A DNA stretch of 5,520 nucleotides from an uncultured bacterium (GTDB taxonomy: Bacteria; Bacillota; Clostridia; TANB77; CAG-508). A program made the position numbers and the translations under genes. The DNA is taken from positions 1 to 5,520 of the forward strand of contig CAJMLO010000065.1 of assembly GCA_905214245.1 (NCBI GenBank). The letters run 5' to 3'. The notes beneath the pieces were generated by a model. That model saw nothing but the letters and a program-made list of their open reading frames with translations. It ran no database searches and was not told the origin of the DNA. Below are positions 1 to 4,836 of the stretch, piece after piece (within the stretch, counting starts at the first letter, position 1; each line of letters begins with the position of its first letter).

Positions 1-52
1 AAGAAACACGGTATTTTTTGGAGGCAATTTTCAAAAAGTACCGTGTTTTCTT
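1..52. terminator. Strong hairpin, probable bidirectional terminator
   Basis: Positions 1-20 pair with 32-52 around an 11-nt loop (21-31). The stem is about 20 bp with one T·G wobble and one bulged T (49). The core is ACACGGTA (6-13) against TACCGTGT (39-46). On the + strand the stem is followed by TTTTCTT, and on the minus strand the arm ends in TTTCTT, so either strand could terminate. It lies 40 bp beyond the rnhA stop, which suits ending rnhA and perhaps a gene arriving from the left on the + strand (not in the window). The structure starts at base 1, so it may extend further left. It could also be the arm of a larger repeat. Confidence 0.6.
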
Positions 53-54
53 GT

Positions 55-85
55 GGTACCTTTTGAGTCCGTCTAAAAAAGTACC
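55..85. repeat. Second hairpin with arms related to the first
   Basis: GGTAC (55-59) pairs with GTACC (81-85). TTTT (61-64) can add pairs with the A-run at 75-80, leaving a loop around 65-74. The arm sequence AAAAAGTACC recurs: it is at 33-42, again at 76-85, and inverted forms lie at 10-19 and 55-64. Two neighbouring hairpins therefore share a GGTAC-T(n) motif. It lies between the rnhA stop and the terminator-like hairpin, so on the minus strand it would be the first structure in the rnhA 3' UTR. No protein gene is visible in 1-91. Confidence 0.4.
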
Positions 86-91
86 AGTAAA

Positions 92-529
92 TTAAGATAA
101 GGATTTTATTGCATTTCGTGCAAGTTCGTCACATCTGTTGTTAAATTCATTATCACTGTGTCCTTTTACTTTGTGAAATGTAACTTTGTGTGTAGTGGTA
201 AGTTCTAATAATTCTTGCCACAATTCTTTATTTTTTACATCTTTTTTATCAGAGGTTTTCCAATTGTTTTTTTGCCAATTGATAGTCCATTTTTGTATAA
301 ATGCATTTACCACATATGCACTATCACTGTATAAATCTACCTTGCATGGGCGATTTAACAATTTTAATGCTTCTATTACAGCAGTAAGTTCCATAACATT
401 GTTTGTAGTATCCTTTTTTCCACCTGATATTTCTTTTTGTATGTCCTGATACATAAGTATAGCTCCCCAACCTCCAGGACCTGGATTTCCAGAACATGCT
501 CCATCTGTATATATTGTAACTTCATCCAT
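92..529 (-). CDS. rnhA: Ribonuclease HI
   Basis: RNase HI (145 aa) is a cytoplasmic, metal-dependent endonuclease that cuts the RNA strand of RNA-DNA hybrids, removing R-loops and primer remnants. The fold signature is complete. The first strand carries YTDGACSGNPGPGGWG (residues 7-22) with catalytic D9. E47 is in NNVMELTA, D69 in YSDSAYV, H124 in VKGHSDNE and D134 in CDELAR. These match D10, E48, D70, H124 and D134 of the E. coli enzyme. The Trp/Lys-rich segment at 80-104 (W81, W85, W90, W104) corresponds to the basic protrusion that grips the hybrid. Length is normal for a stand-alone catalytic domain, with no N-terminal hybrid-binding domain as found in the eukaryotic type. The ATG is preceded by AGGAGGT (537-543 on the + strand numbering) with a 7-nt spacer, so the start is secure. 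The gene is monocistronic and divergent from tmcAL. Confidence 0.97.
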   Translation of the reverse strand: MDEVTIYTDGACSGNPGPGGWGAILMYQDIQKEISGGKKDTTNNVMELTAVIEALKLLNRPCKVDLYSDSAYVVNAFIQKWTINWQKNNWKTSDKKDVKNKELWQELLELTTTHKVTFHKVKGHSDNEFNNRCDELARNAIKSLS

Positions 530-550
530 TATAAAAACCTCCTAAAATAA

Positions 551-579
551 TTGTAAAATATCATAATTTATGATATTAT
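551..579 (+). promoter_or_regulatory. Candidate sigma-A promoter of tmcAL-coaE
   Basis: TTGTAA (551-556), a 17-bp spacer and TATTAT (574-579, one mismatch to TATAAT) would start transcription near 586, about 43 nt before the tmcAL ATG. Its -10 occupies almost the same bases as the -10 of the opposing rnhA promoter, and the palindrome 557-577 fills its spacer. The AT-rich context makes chance matches likely, so the call is moderate. Confidence 0.42.
557..577. repeat. 21-bp perfect palindrome between divergent genes
   Basis: AATATCATAA (557-566) and TTATGATATT (568-577) are exact reverse complements around a single T at 567. The dyad lies in the rnhA/tmcAL intergenic gap and overlaps the -10 region of both candidate promoters. 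That is the usual place for a dimeric repressor operator, but AT-rich DNA can form such dyads by chance and no regulator is identified. Confidence 0.5.
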
Positions 580-603
580 ATCAATAAAGTTATTTTTGTG
601 CAA
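575..603 (-). promoter_or_regulatory. Candidate sigma-A promoter of rnhA
   Basis: Read on the minus strand there is TTGCAC (598-603), a 17-bp spacer and a perfect TATAAT (575-580). Transcription would start near 568, giving a leader of about 40 nt with the rnhA ribosome site. The -10 is consensus and the -35 weak (TTG only). The -10 box overlaps the right arm of the palindrome at 557-577. Confidence 0.55.
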
Positions 604-616
604 GAAATTTAAGCAA

Positions 617-622
617 GGGGGG
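617..622 (+). promoter_or_regulatory. Ribosome binding site that sets the tmcAL start
   Basis: AAGGGGGG (615-622) lies 6 nt before the ATG at 629 and is a one-mismatch version of AAGGAGG. An in-frame TTG at 596 would add 11 residues, but it has no comparable site upstream and the family begins right at the VLGIIGEYNPFHNGH segment. This favours 629. Confidence 0.75.
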
Positions 623-628
623 AATAAA

Positions 629-1861
629 ATGAGTGAAGTTCTTGGAATAATTGGAGAATATAATCCATTTCATAATGGACATTTGTATCATATTGCAAAA
701 TCCAAAGAGGAATCAGGAGCGGAATTTGTTATATGTGTTATCTCTGGAAATTTCGTACAAAGGGGAGATACATCCATTGTAAATAAATGGGCTAAGGCTA
801 AAATGGCACTTGCAAATGGAGCTGACCTTGTAATAGAACTTCCTACTGTTTATAGTATTTCTAGTGCTGAAAATTTTGCACAAGGGGCTATTAAAATATT
901 AAACTCTTTAAAGATAGTAGATACAATTTCTTTTGGAATGGAAACTGATGATATAGCAATTTTAAATAATATTGCCAATGTTCTATATAATGAGCCAAAG
1001 GAATATACAACAATGCTTGCACATGAATTAAAAAAAGGAAATTCATTTCCAAAAGCAAGAGAAAATGCCCTTATGATGTATCTAAATGATATAAAAAAAT
1101 ATGTTAATGTTTTGTCAGGTTCTAACAACATTTTAGGAGTTGAATATTTAAAGGCTTTGAAAAAAACAAAAAGTCATATGATTCCAATGGGAGTAAAAAG
1201 GCAAAAGGTATTATATAATGATGAATATATGGTTGATGAATTTGCTAGTGCAACTTCAATAAGAAGGATGCTCAAGACAAGAGAATTTGACGATATTAGA
1301 AGAGCTATGCCTAAAAGTTCATACCAAATACTTGGACAAGAGCTAAAACAAGGCCATTATGTAATAGATTTATCATGCTTTGAAAAAGAGATAATTTATA
1401 CATTAAGAAAAATGTCACAAGAAGAAATTGCAAATTTGCCAGATGTTTCAGAAGGACTAGATACTTCTTTAAAAAATGCTGCAAATTCATGTAATACTTT
1501 AAAAGAGCTTATAAATATTGTAAAAAGCAAAAGGTTTACTCAAACAAGAATACAACGTATTTTATTATATGCATTGCTTGGAATAGATAAAAAACAAATG
1601 GATATATCAAAAAAAATTAATCCGTATATCCGTGTTTTAGGATTTAACGCAAAAGGAAAACAACTTATTTCTGAAATGCTTAAAATTAATCCAAAACTAC
1701 CTGTAATAACATCTGTAAAAAAATATATGGACTTACTTCCAAATAAAAATTTAAAAGAAATGTTAAATAGGGATATTTTTGCAGGGAATGTGTATACTTT
1801 AGGATATGAAATGGATTCATGGGCAAATTTGGATTACACGAATAAAATTATTACAATGTAA
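629..1861 (+). CDS. tmcAL: tRNA(Met) cytidine acetate ligase (TmcAL, YlbM/DUF795 family)
   Basis: TmcAL makes N4-acetylcytidine at wobble position 34 of elongator tRNA-Met. It activates free acetate with ATP to acetyl-AMP, unlike TmcA, which uses acetyl-CoA. Counting from the ATG at 629 (410 aa, normal for the family), the nucleotidyltransferase core opens with GIIGEYNPFHNGH (6-18), holding the HxGH-type ATP motif at 15-18. ISGNFVQRGD (38-47) and the KAKMALANGADLVIELP segment (56-72) follow, then SNNILGVEYLKAL (165-177) and ASATSIRRML (206-215), the second nucleotide-binding signature. The C-terminal half is the helical tRNA-binding part. The gene is co-directional with coaE, 28 bp upstream of it, and probably co-transcribed. 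From memory this family often sits near rpmF/yceD in Firmicutes, so the coaE pairing is a variant arrangement. No frameshift or missing motif was seen. Confidence 0.92.
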   Translation: MSEVLGIIGEYNPFHNGHLYHIAKSKEESGAEFVICVISGNFVQRGDTSIVNKWAKAKMALANGADLVIELPTVYSISSAENFAQGAIKILNSLKIVDTISFGMETDDIAILNNIANVLYNEPKEYTTMLAHELKKGNSFPKARENALMMYLNDIKKYVNVLSGSNNILGVEYLKALKKTKSHMIPMGVKRQKVLYNDEYMVDEFASATSIRRMLKTREFDDIRRAMPKSSYQILGQELKQGHYVIDLSCFEKEIIYTLRKMSQEEIANLPDVSEGLDTSLKNAANSCNTLKELINIVKSKRFTQTRIQRILLYALLGIDKKQMDISKKINPYIRVLGFNAKGKQLISEMLKINPKLPVITSVKKYMDLLPNKNLKEMLNRDIFAGNVYTLGYEMDSWANLDYTNKIITM

Positions 1862-1889
1862 AATATATGAAGGAAAATGAGGACTAAAA

Positions 1890-2498
1890 ATGAATATTAT
1901 TGGAATTACTGGAAGCTCTGGTGCGGGTAAAAGCACAGTTTGTGACATTTTGCAAGAAGAGTATCAGGTAAAAGTAATTAATGCTGATAAGATAGCCAAA
2001 GAATTATCAAAAAGAGGTACAAGCTATCTTGATGAGATTATAGAAAAATTTGGAAAAGATATTGTAGATGAAAATGGAGAGCTAAAGAGAAAAAAACTTG
2101 CAGAAATAATATATAATAATTTTGAAAAAAGAAAGCTACTTAATTTATGTACATTTAAGTACATAAAAAAAGAAATAAAAAGTAAAATAAATAGAACTAA
2201 AAAAGAAAATGTAACAATAATAATTGATGCACCTCTTTTGTTTGAATGTGGCTTAGATGAATTTTGCAATTTGGTTGTTGGAGTTATTTCACAAAAGGAT
2301 ATTCAAATAGAAAGAATTGTAGCAAGAGACAATGTTGATTATGAAAGTGCGGAAAAAAGAATTGATGCACAAGAGGGAAACAGTTTTTTTAAAGAAAAGT
2401 GCGATTTTATTATTGAAAATAATAATGACATTGTAAATACGAAAAAAATGGTATCAATCATTGCAAATAAGTGTAATATTACAAAAAGGTTACAATAA
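1890..2498 (+). CDS. coaE: Dephospho-CoA kinase
   Basis: CoaE performs the last step of coenzyme A synthesis in the cytoplasm, ATP-dependent phosphorylation of the 3'-OH of dephospho-CoA. The protein is 202 aa, typical of the family. Visible elements are the Walker A loop TGSSGAGKST (7-16), the substrate-site aspartate in NADKIAKEL (D33), DAPLLFECGL (113-122, the D-x-PLLFE strand) and the lid helix ERIVARDNVDYESAEKRIDAQ region (141-161, with R142, R146, R157 and Q161). It ends with CDFIIENNND (family ADxVIdN-g). One oddity: the family's L-N-x-x-x-H-P-x-I motif reads LNLCTFKYI (84-92), so the usual His-Pro is Phe-Lys. The start has GAGG (1879-1882) 7 nt upstream. It probably shares a transcript with tmcAL. 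No convincing terminator follows it before the next promoter. Confidence 0.94.
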   Translation: MNIIGITGSSGAGKSTVCDILQEEYQVKVINADKIAKELSKRGTSYLDEIIEKFGKDIVDENGELKRKKLAEIIYNNFEKRKLLNLCTFKYIKKEIKSKINRTKKENVTIIIDAPLLFECGLDEFCNLVVGVISQKDIQIERIVARDNVDYESAEKRIDAQEGNSFFKEKCDFIIENNNDIVNTKKMVSIIANKCNITKRLQ

Positions 2499-2505
2499 TA
2501 TTACA
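2472..2505. repeat. Two TAATATTACA copies 22 bp apart across the coaE stop
   Basis: TAATATTACA occurs at 2474-2483 and 2496-2505, a spacing of 22 bp (about two helical turns). The first copy lies within a perfect 12-bp palindrome TGTAATATTACA (2472-2483), inside the last codons of coaE. The second contains the coaE stop codon. They sit 27-60 bp upstream of the -35 box at 2532, where an activator could bind, but no binding protein is identified and AT-rich chance is possible. Confidence 0.35.
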
Positions 2506-2531
2506 TTTGTATGACATTTAGTTAACGATTG

Positions 2532-2560
2532 TTGAAACAATCCCTTTATTATCATATAAT
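2532..2560 (+). promoter_or_regulatory. Near-consensus sigma-A promoter for the HD-like gene pair
   Basis: TTGAAA (2532-2537), a 17-bp spacer and TATAAT (2555-2560) give the best promoter in the window. Transcription would start near 2567, about 140 nt before the ATG at 2709. A dyad, GATTGTT (2527-2533) and AACAATC (2536-2542) around GA, covers the -35 box and could be an operator. It lacks a following T-run, so it is not a good coaE terminator. This promoter separates the downstream two-gene unit from tmcAL-coaE. Confidence 0.72.
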
Positions 2561-2566
2561 AAGTAC

Positions 2567-2708
2567 ATAAATATTGCATAGAACAAAGCAACAAAAGTAG
2601 CTGTTTGCTTTTGAATAATTCTATAAGAGAAGAATTTCTGAAGCCCAGTTTAAGCAATTGAAGCTATTATATACAAATGGAAAAGCCTTAAGTGGAGGGA
2701 TGTAAAAA
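2567..2708 (+). promoter_or_regulatory. Long 5' leader with foldable structure, class unknown
   Basis: This is the untranslated leader expected from the 2532-2560 promoter, and no gene is visible in it. A bulged hairpin joins 2578-2583 (ATAGAA) to 2619-2624 (TTCTAT), 2584-2590 to 2606-2613, and 2591-2593 to 2602-2604, with loop 2594-2601. An alternative stem, AATTCT (2617-2622) with AGAATT (2631-2636), would use the same bases as the outer stem, so the two exclude each other. TTAAGC (2650-2655) can pair with GCCTTAA (2685-2691), and CC (2644-2645) with GG (2694-2695) in the Shine-Dalgarno site GGAGGG (2694-2699). That arrangement resembles a leader controlling translation. I compared it by eye with common riboswitch cores (c-di-GMP-I, preQ1, THF, SAM, T-box) and recognised none. 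Confidence 0.35.
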
Positions 2709-3254
2709 ATGGATACAGAAACATTTGCAGATTATATCCTATCTGAAAAAGATTGGATTAAGAAAATGGAAATAGTTTATTATTTACAAAAGAGAACTAA
2801 TATATTTTTTGACAATTCTGTTGTTTTTAAAACACTTATTGCAAAACAATTTTTAGATAGAACAAATTTAAAATTAGATAATAACATTGTGCTTACAGCT
2901 TCTCTACTTTGCAATTGCAAGAAACCAAAAAATGCGAAAAATTTAGACGAAATAAAGAGATATGCTAAAGAAGGAGCAGAATTTCTAGCTAAACTTGGAT
3001 TCTCAGAAAGATTTTGCAGAATTTGTGAAGGAATAAACAGATATAGTGGTTTGGAGCCACGCGAGAAAGAAAGTGACGTTTTAGAACTTGCAGACCAATT
3101 TGGTGGAATGCTACTTGATAGGCCAGAAAGAATTGCATTCAAAACAGATGAGGCTTTGGTATTACTAGAATATAGAAATTTAAAAGATAAATATAATCAA
3201 TATTTGTCAGAATTTAAGCAATTTGTAAGTGAAATGGAAGGTGTTTTAGTATGA
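2709..3254 (+). CDS. Degenerate HD-domain-like protein, function unknown
   Basis: This 181-aa soluble, mostly helical protein has no signal peptide or membrane segment. Its middle resembles an HD phosphohydrolase: NNIVLTASLLCNCKK (58-72) fits the A-x-LLHDIGK helix, RYAKEGAEFLAKLGFSE (84-100) fits H-x3-GAEFL, and REKESDVLELADQFGGML (118-135) fits the final D-bearing helix. The metal ligands are largely absent: the HD pair is C68-N69, the His before GAEFL is Y85, and the later His-His pair falls on R111-Y112. Only D129 remains. Hydrolase activity is therefore doubtful, and a binding or scaffold role is more likely (inference). Cysteines occur as C68-x-C70 and C103-x2-C106, which might bind a metal or be coincidence. 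The start has GGAGGG (2694-2699) 9 nt upstream. It overlaps the next gene by ATGA. The HD assignment rests on pattern resemblance only. Confidence 0.75.
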   Translation: MDTETFADYILSEKDWIKKMEIVYYLQKRTNIFFDNSVVFKTLIAKQFLDRTNLKLDNNIVLTASLLCNCKKPKNAKNLDEIKRYAKEGAEFLAKLGFSERFCRICEGINRYSGLEPREKESDVLELADQFGGMLLDRPERIAFKTDEALVLLEYRNLKDKYNQYLSEFKQFVSEMEGVLV

Positions 3255-3493
3255 TAGATGGCGAAAGAAGTATAGTTAAATCTCCAAGTATTACAAAAGA
3301 GGCAAAGGCATTTAATGCACTTGCAATTGATGATATAATTCAAGGAATGAAAAAAGCTTCAATACTTGAAAGGCAAGTAAGAGAAGCGGAGATTGAAAAA
3401 GCAGAAGCAATTAGAAACCAAGTAAAGCAAGAAATTCCAATACCAACAGGTGATGAAATAAGAGCAGATTTTGAAAATGGAGAATATAGATAA
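3251..3493 (+). CDS. Small charged helical protein coupled to the HD-like gene
   Basis: This 80-aa protein is not recognised. Its ATG overlaps the stop of the preceding gene (ATGA, 3251-3254), and GGAAGG (3236-3241) lies 9 nt upstream, so translation is probably coupled and the products may act together. Residues 17-62 form an almost unbroken predicted amphipathic helix rich in Glu, Lys, Ala and Ile (for example REAEIEKAEAIRNQVKQ, 44-60), possibly a coiled coil. A Pro-containing turn (IPIPTGDE, 62-69) and an acidic tail follow. There is no signal peptide, membrane segment or Cys. An intrinsic terminator lies 20 bp downstream. The ATGA coupling, ribosome site and matching codon usage argue that it is real despite its size. 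An adaptor or structural partner role is only inference. Confidence 0.72.
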   Translation: MIDGERSIVKSPSITKEAKAFNALAIDDIIQGMKKASILERQVREAEIEKAEAIRNQVKQEIPIPTGDEIRADFENGEYR

Positions 3494-3512
3494 ATGACAT
3501 CTTAAACAAAAG

Positions 3513-3544
3513 AAATTGGAGGAGAATTTTTCTCCAATTTTTTT
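3513..3544 (+). terminator. Intrinsic terminator of the HD-like gene pair
   Basis: AAATTGGAG (3513-3521) is the exact reverse complement of CTCCAATTT (3532-3540), with a 10-nt loop. The arm runs into a seven-T tract (3538-3544). It lies 20 bp after the stop of the 80-aa gene and closes that two-gene unit, so the downstream PHP gene needs its own promoter or read-through. A-richness on the 5' side could allow weak function on the other strand. Confidence 0.82.
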
Positions 3545-3587
3545 AGGCTATGATATGAATAAATTTGGTAAAAGTGAGGAAAAATAA

Positions 3588-4781
3588 ATGAACGAAATAT
3601 TTGCAGATTTACATGTACACATAGGAAGAAGCGAAAGTGGTAAACCAATAAAAATAACAGGAGCAAGATCACTTCAATTTGCAAACATTGCAAGGGAATG
3701 TGCAGACAGAAAAGGCATAAACATGGTCGGAATTATAGATTGCGCCTCTCCATATGTTATTGAAGATATAGAAAACTTTTTAAAAACAGGTGAAGCATAT
3801 GAAATAGAAGATGGCGGAATAATATATAAAGATAAGGTATGCATCATTTTGGGAAGCGAGATTGAGACATCAGAAATAAATGAACAAGGAAAAACAGGTA
3901 GTGCACATAACCTTTGCTATTTTCCAAAATTAAGCGATATAAAAGCTTTTTCTAAGGAAATGGAGTCATATATACATAACATTACTTTAAGCTCACAAAG
4001 AGCTTGTATTTCTGCATATGATTTGATTGATATAGTAGAAAAACATAATGGAATTTTAATTCCAGCACATGCGTTTACACCACATAAGAGCTTTTATGGA
4101 AATTGTACAGACAGACTTGGAAAAATATTTAAAGAAAAATTTGATAGAGTATTTGCAATTGAGCTTGGACTAAGTGCTGATACATTTTTGGCAGATGAGA
4201 TCTCTGAACTTGAAACAAGAACTTTTGTTACAAATTCAGATGCTCATTCTTTACCTAAAATTGCACGTGAATATAATAAAATTTTAGTTGATGGAATTAG
4301 CTTTAAAGAACTTTTAAAGGCTCTTAAAAATGAAGATGGTAGAAAAATTCTTGCAAATTATGGACTTGATCCAAAACTTGGTAAATATCATAGAACATAT
4401 TGTGAAGTTTGCGAGAAGAACATAGAAGGTAAGCCTCCTGTTACACATTGTGATACATGTGATAGCAGAAATATTACTATGGGTGTTTTAGACAGAATAG
4501 AAATGATAAAGGACAAGCCAGAAACAAAAAGTCCAGAAAATAGACCACCATACATTTATCAAATACCTCTTACATTTATACCTGGACTTGGAAATAAAAC
4601 AATTGAAAAATTACTTGACCATTTTGAGACAGAAATGAATATTCTTCACAAACTTTCAAAAGACGATATTGAAGCAGTAGTTGGAGAAAAGGTTGCAAAT
4701 TCTATTGTTAATGCAAGAGAAGGAAATGTACATATTCACGCTGGCGGTGGCGGTGTATATGGTAAAATAGAAAACAAGTAG
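3588..4781 (+). CDS. Endonuclease Q-like PHP-domain DNA repair protein
   Basis: The 397-aa protein matches the architecture of endonuclease Q, which in Thermococcales and Bacillus nicks DNA 5' of deaminated bases (uracil, hypoxanthine, xanthine) and abasic sites. The N-terminal PHP domain (1-240) supplies metal ligands: D7/H9/H11 in ADLHVHIGRS, D51 in IIDCASP, E91 in GSEIET, H107 in SAHNL, H161 in PAHAFTPHKS, and D218/H220 in NSDAHS. A four-Cys zinc finger follows (C272, C275, C288, C291). After a Pro-rich linker comes a helix-hairpin-helix-like segment, FIPGLGNKTIEKLLDHF (330-346), which would contact DNA. The C-terminal Gly run HAGGGGVYGKI is also typical of the bacterial YqxK-type relatives, as I recall them. 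GTGAGGA (3574-3580) precedes the ATG, with 8 nt between its GAGG core and the start. The next gene, spoIIM, is 55 bp downstream on the same strand. Older annotations call such proteins a putative helicase; I see no helicase motifs. Activity is inferred from the family. Confidence 0.87.
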   Translation: MNEIFADLHVHIGRSESGKPIKITGARSLQFANIARECADRKGINMVGIIDCASPYVIEDIENFLKTGEAYEIEDGGIIYKDKVCIILGSEIETSEINEQGKTGSAHNLCYFPKLSDIKAFSKEMESYIHNITLSSQRACISAYDLIDIVEKHNGILIPAHAFTPHKSFYGNCTDRLGKIFKEKFDRVFAIELGLSADTFLADEISELETRTFVTNSDAHSLPKIAREYNKILVDGISFKELLKALKNEDGRKILANYGLDPKLGKYHRTYCEVCEKNIEGKPPVTHCDTCDSRNITMGVLDRIEMIKDKPETKSPENRPPYIYQIPLTFIPGLGNKTIEKLLDHFETEMNILHKLSKDDIEAVVGEKVANSIVNAREGNVHIHAGGGGVYGKIENK

Positions 4782-4826
4782 TTCTAAAACTCGTCTTATC
4801 GAATAGACATTATGTATAAACAATAT

Positions 4827-4831
4827 GGAGG
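4827..4831 (+). promoter_or_regulatory. Shine-Dalgarno that fixes the spoIIM start at 4837
   Basis: GGAGG (4827-4831) lies 5 nt before the ATG at 4837. An in-frame ATG at 4825 overlaps this GGAGG and has no purine-rich site upstream of its own, so initiation at 4837 is preferred. The difference is four residues (MEDK). Confidence 0.7.
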
Positions 4832-4836
4832 ATAAG

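Noticed and set aside
186..449. Open frame of 87 codons on the + strand
   Set aside because: It is antisense to the well-supported rnhA, has no ribosome site and gives a low-complexity Phe/Ser-rich product typical of a shadow frame.
596..628. TTG start extending TmcAL by 11 residues
   Set aside because: No Shine-Dalgarno precedes it, it would sit about 10 nt after the predicted transcription start, and the internal ATG at 629 has AAGGGGGG at ideal distance.
2527..2542. Dyad GATTGTT/AACAATC as the coaE terminator
   Set aside because: Six stable pairs at most and no T-run after it; it is better viewed as a possible operator over the -35 box.
2780..3142. Open frame of 120 codons on the minus strand
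   Set aside because: It is antisense to the HD-like gene, Ser/Leu/Phe-rich, and has no family signature. The + strand gene has a promoter, Shine-Dalgarno and coupled neighbour.
3545..3587. Possible promoter for the EndoQ-like gene (TATGAT at 3549-3554)
   Set aside because: There is no acceptable -35 at 16-18 bp; the region upstream is the terminator T-tract. Its real promoter is unclear.
4793..4808. Small hairpin (GTC-T-TAT / ATA-GAC) between the EndoQ-like gene and spoIIM
   Set aside because: It has six pairs with a bulge, a 3-nt loop and no T-run, so it is too weak for a terminator.
4782..4836. Sigma-E promoter for spoIIM
   Set aside because: The best -10-like string (TATAAACA) matches the sigma-E consensus poorly and no paired -35 is seen.
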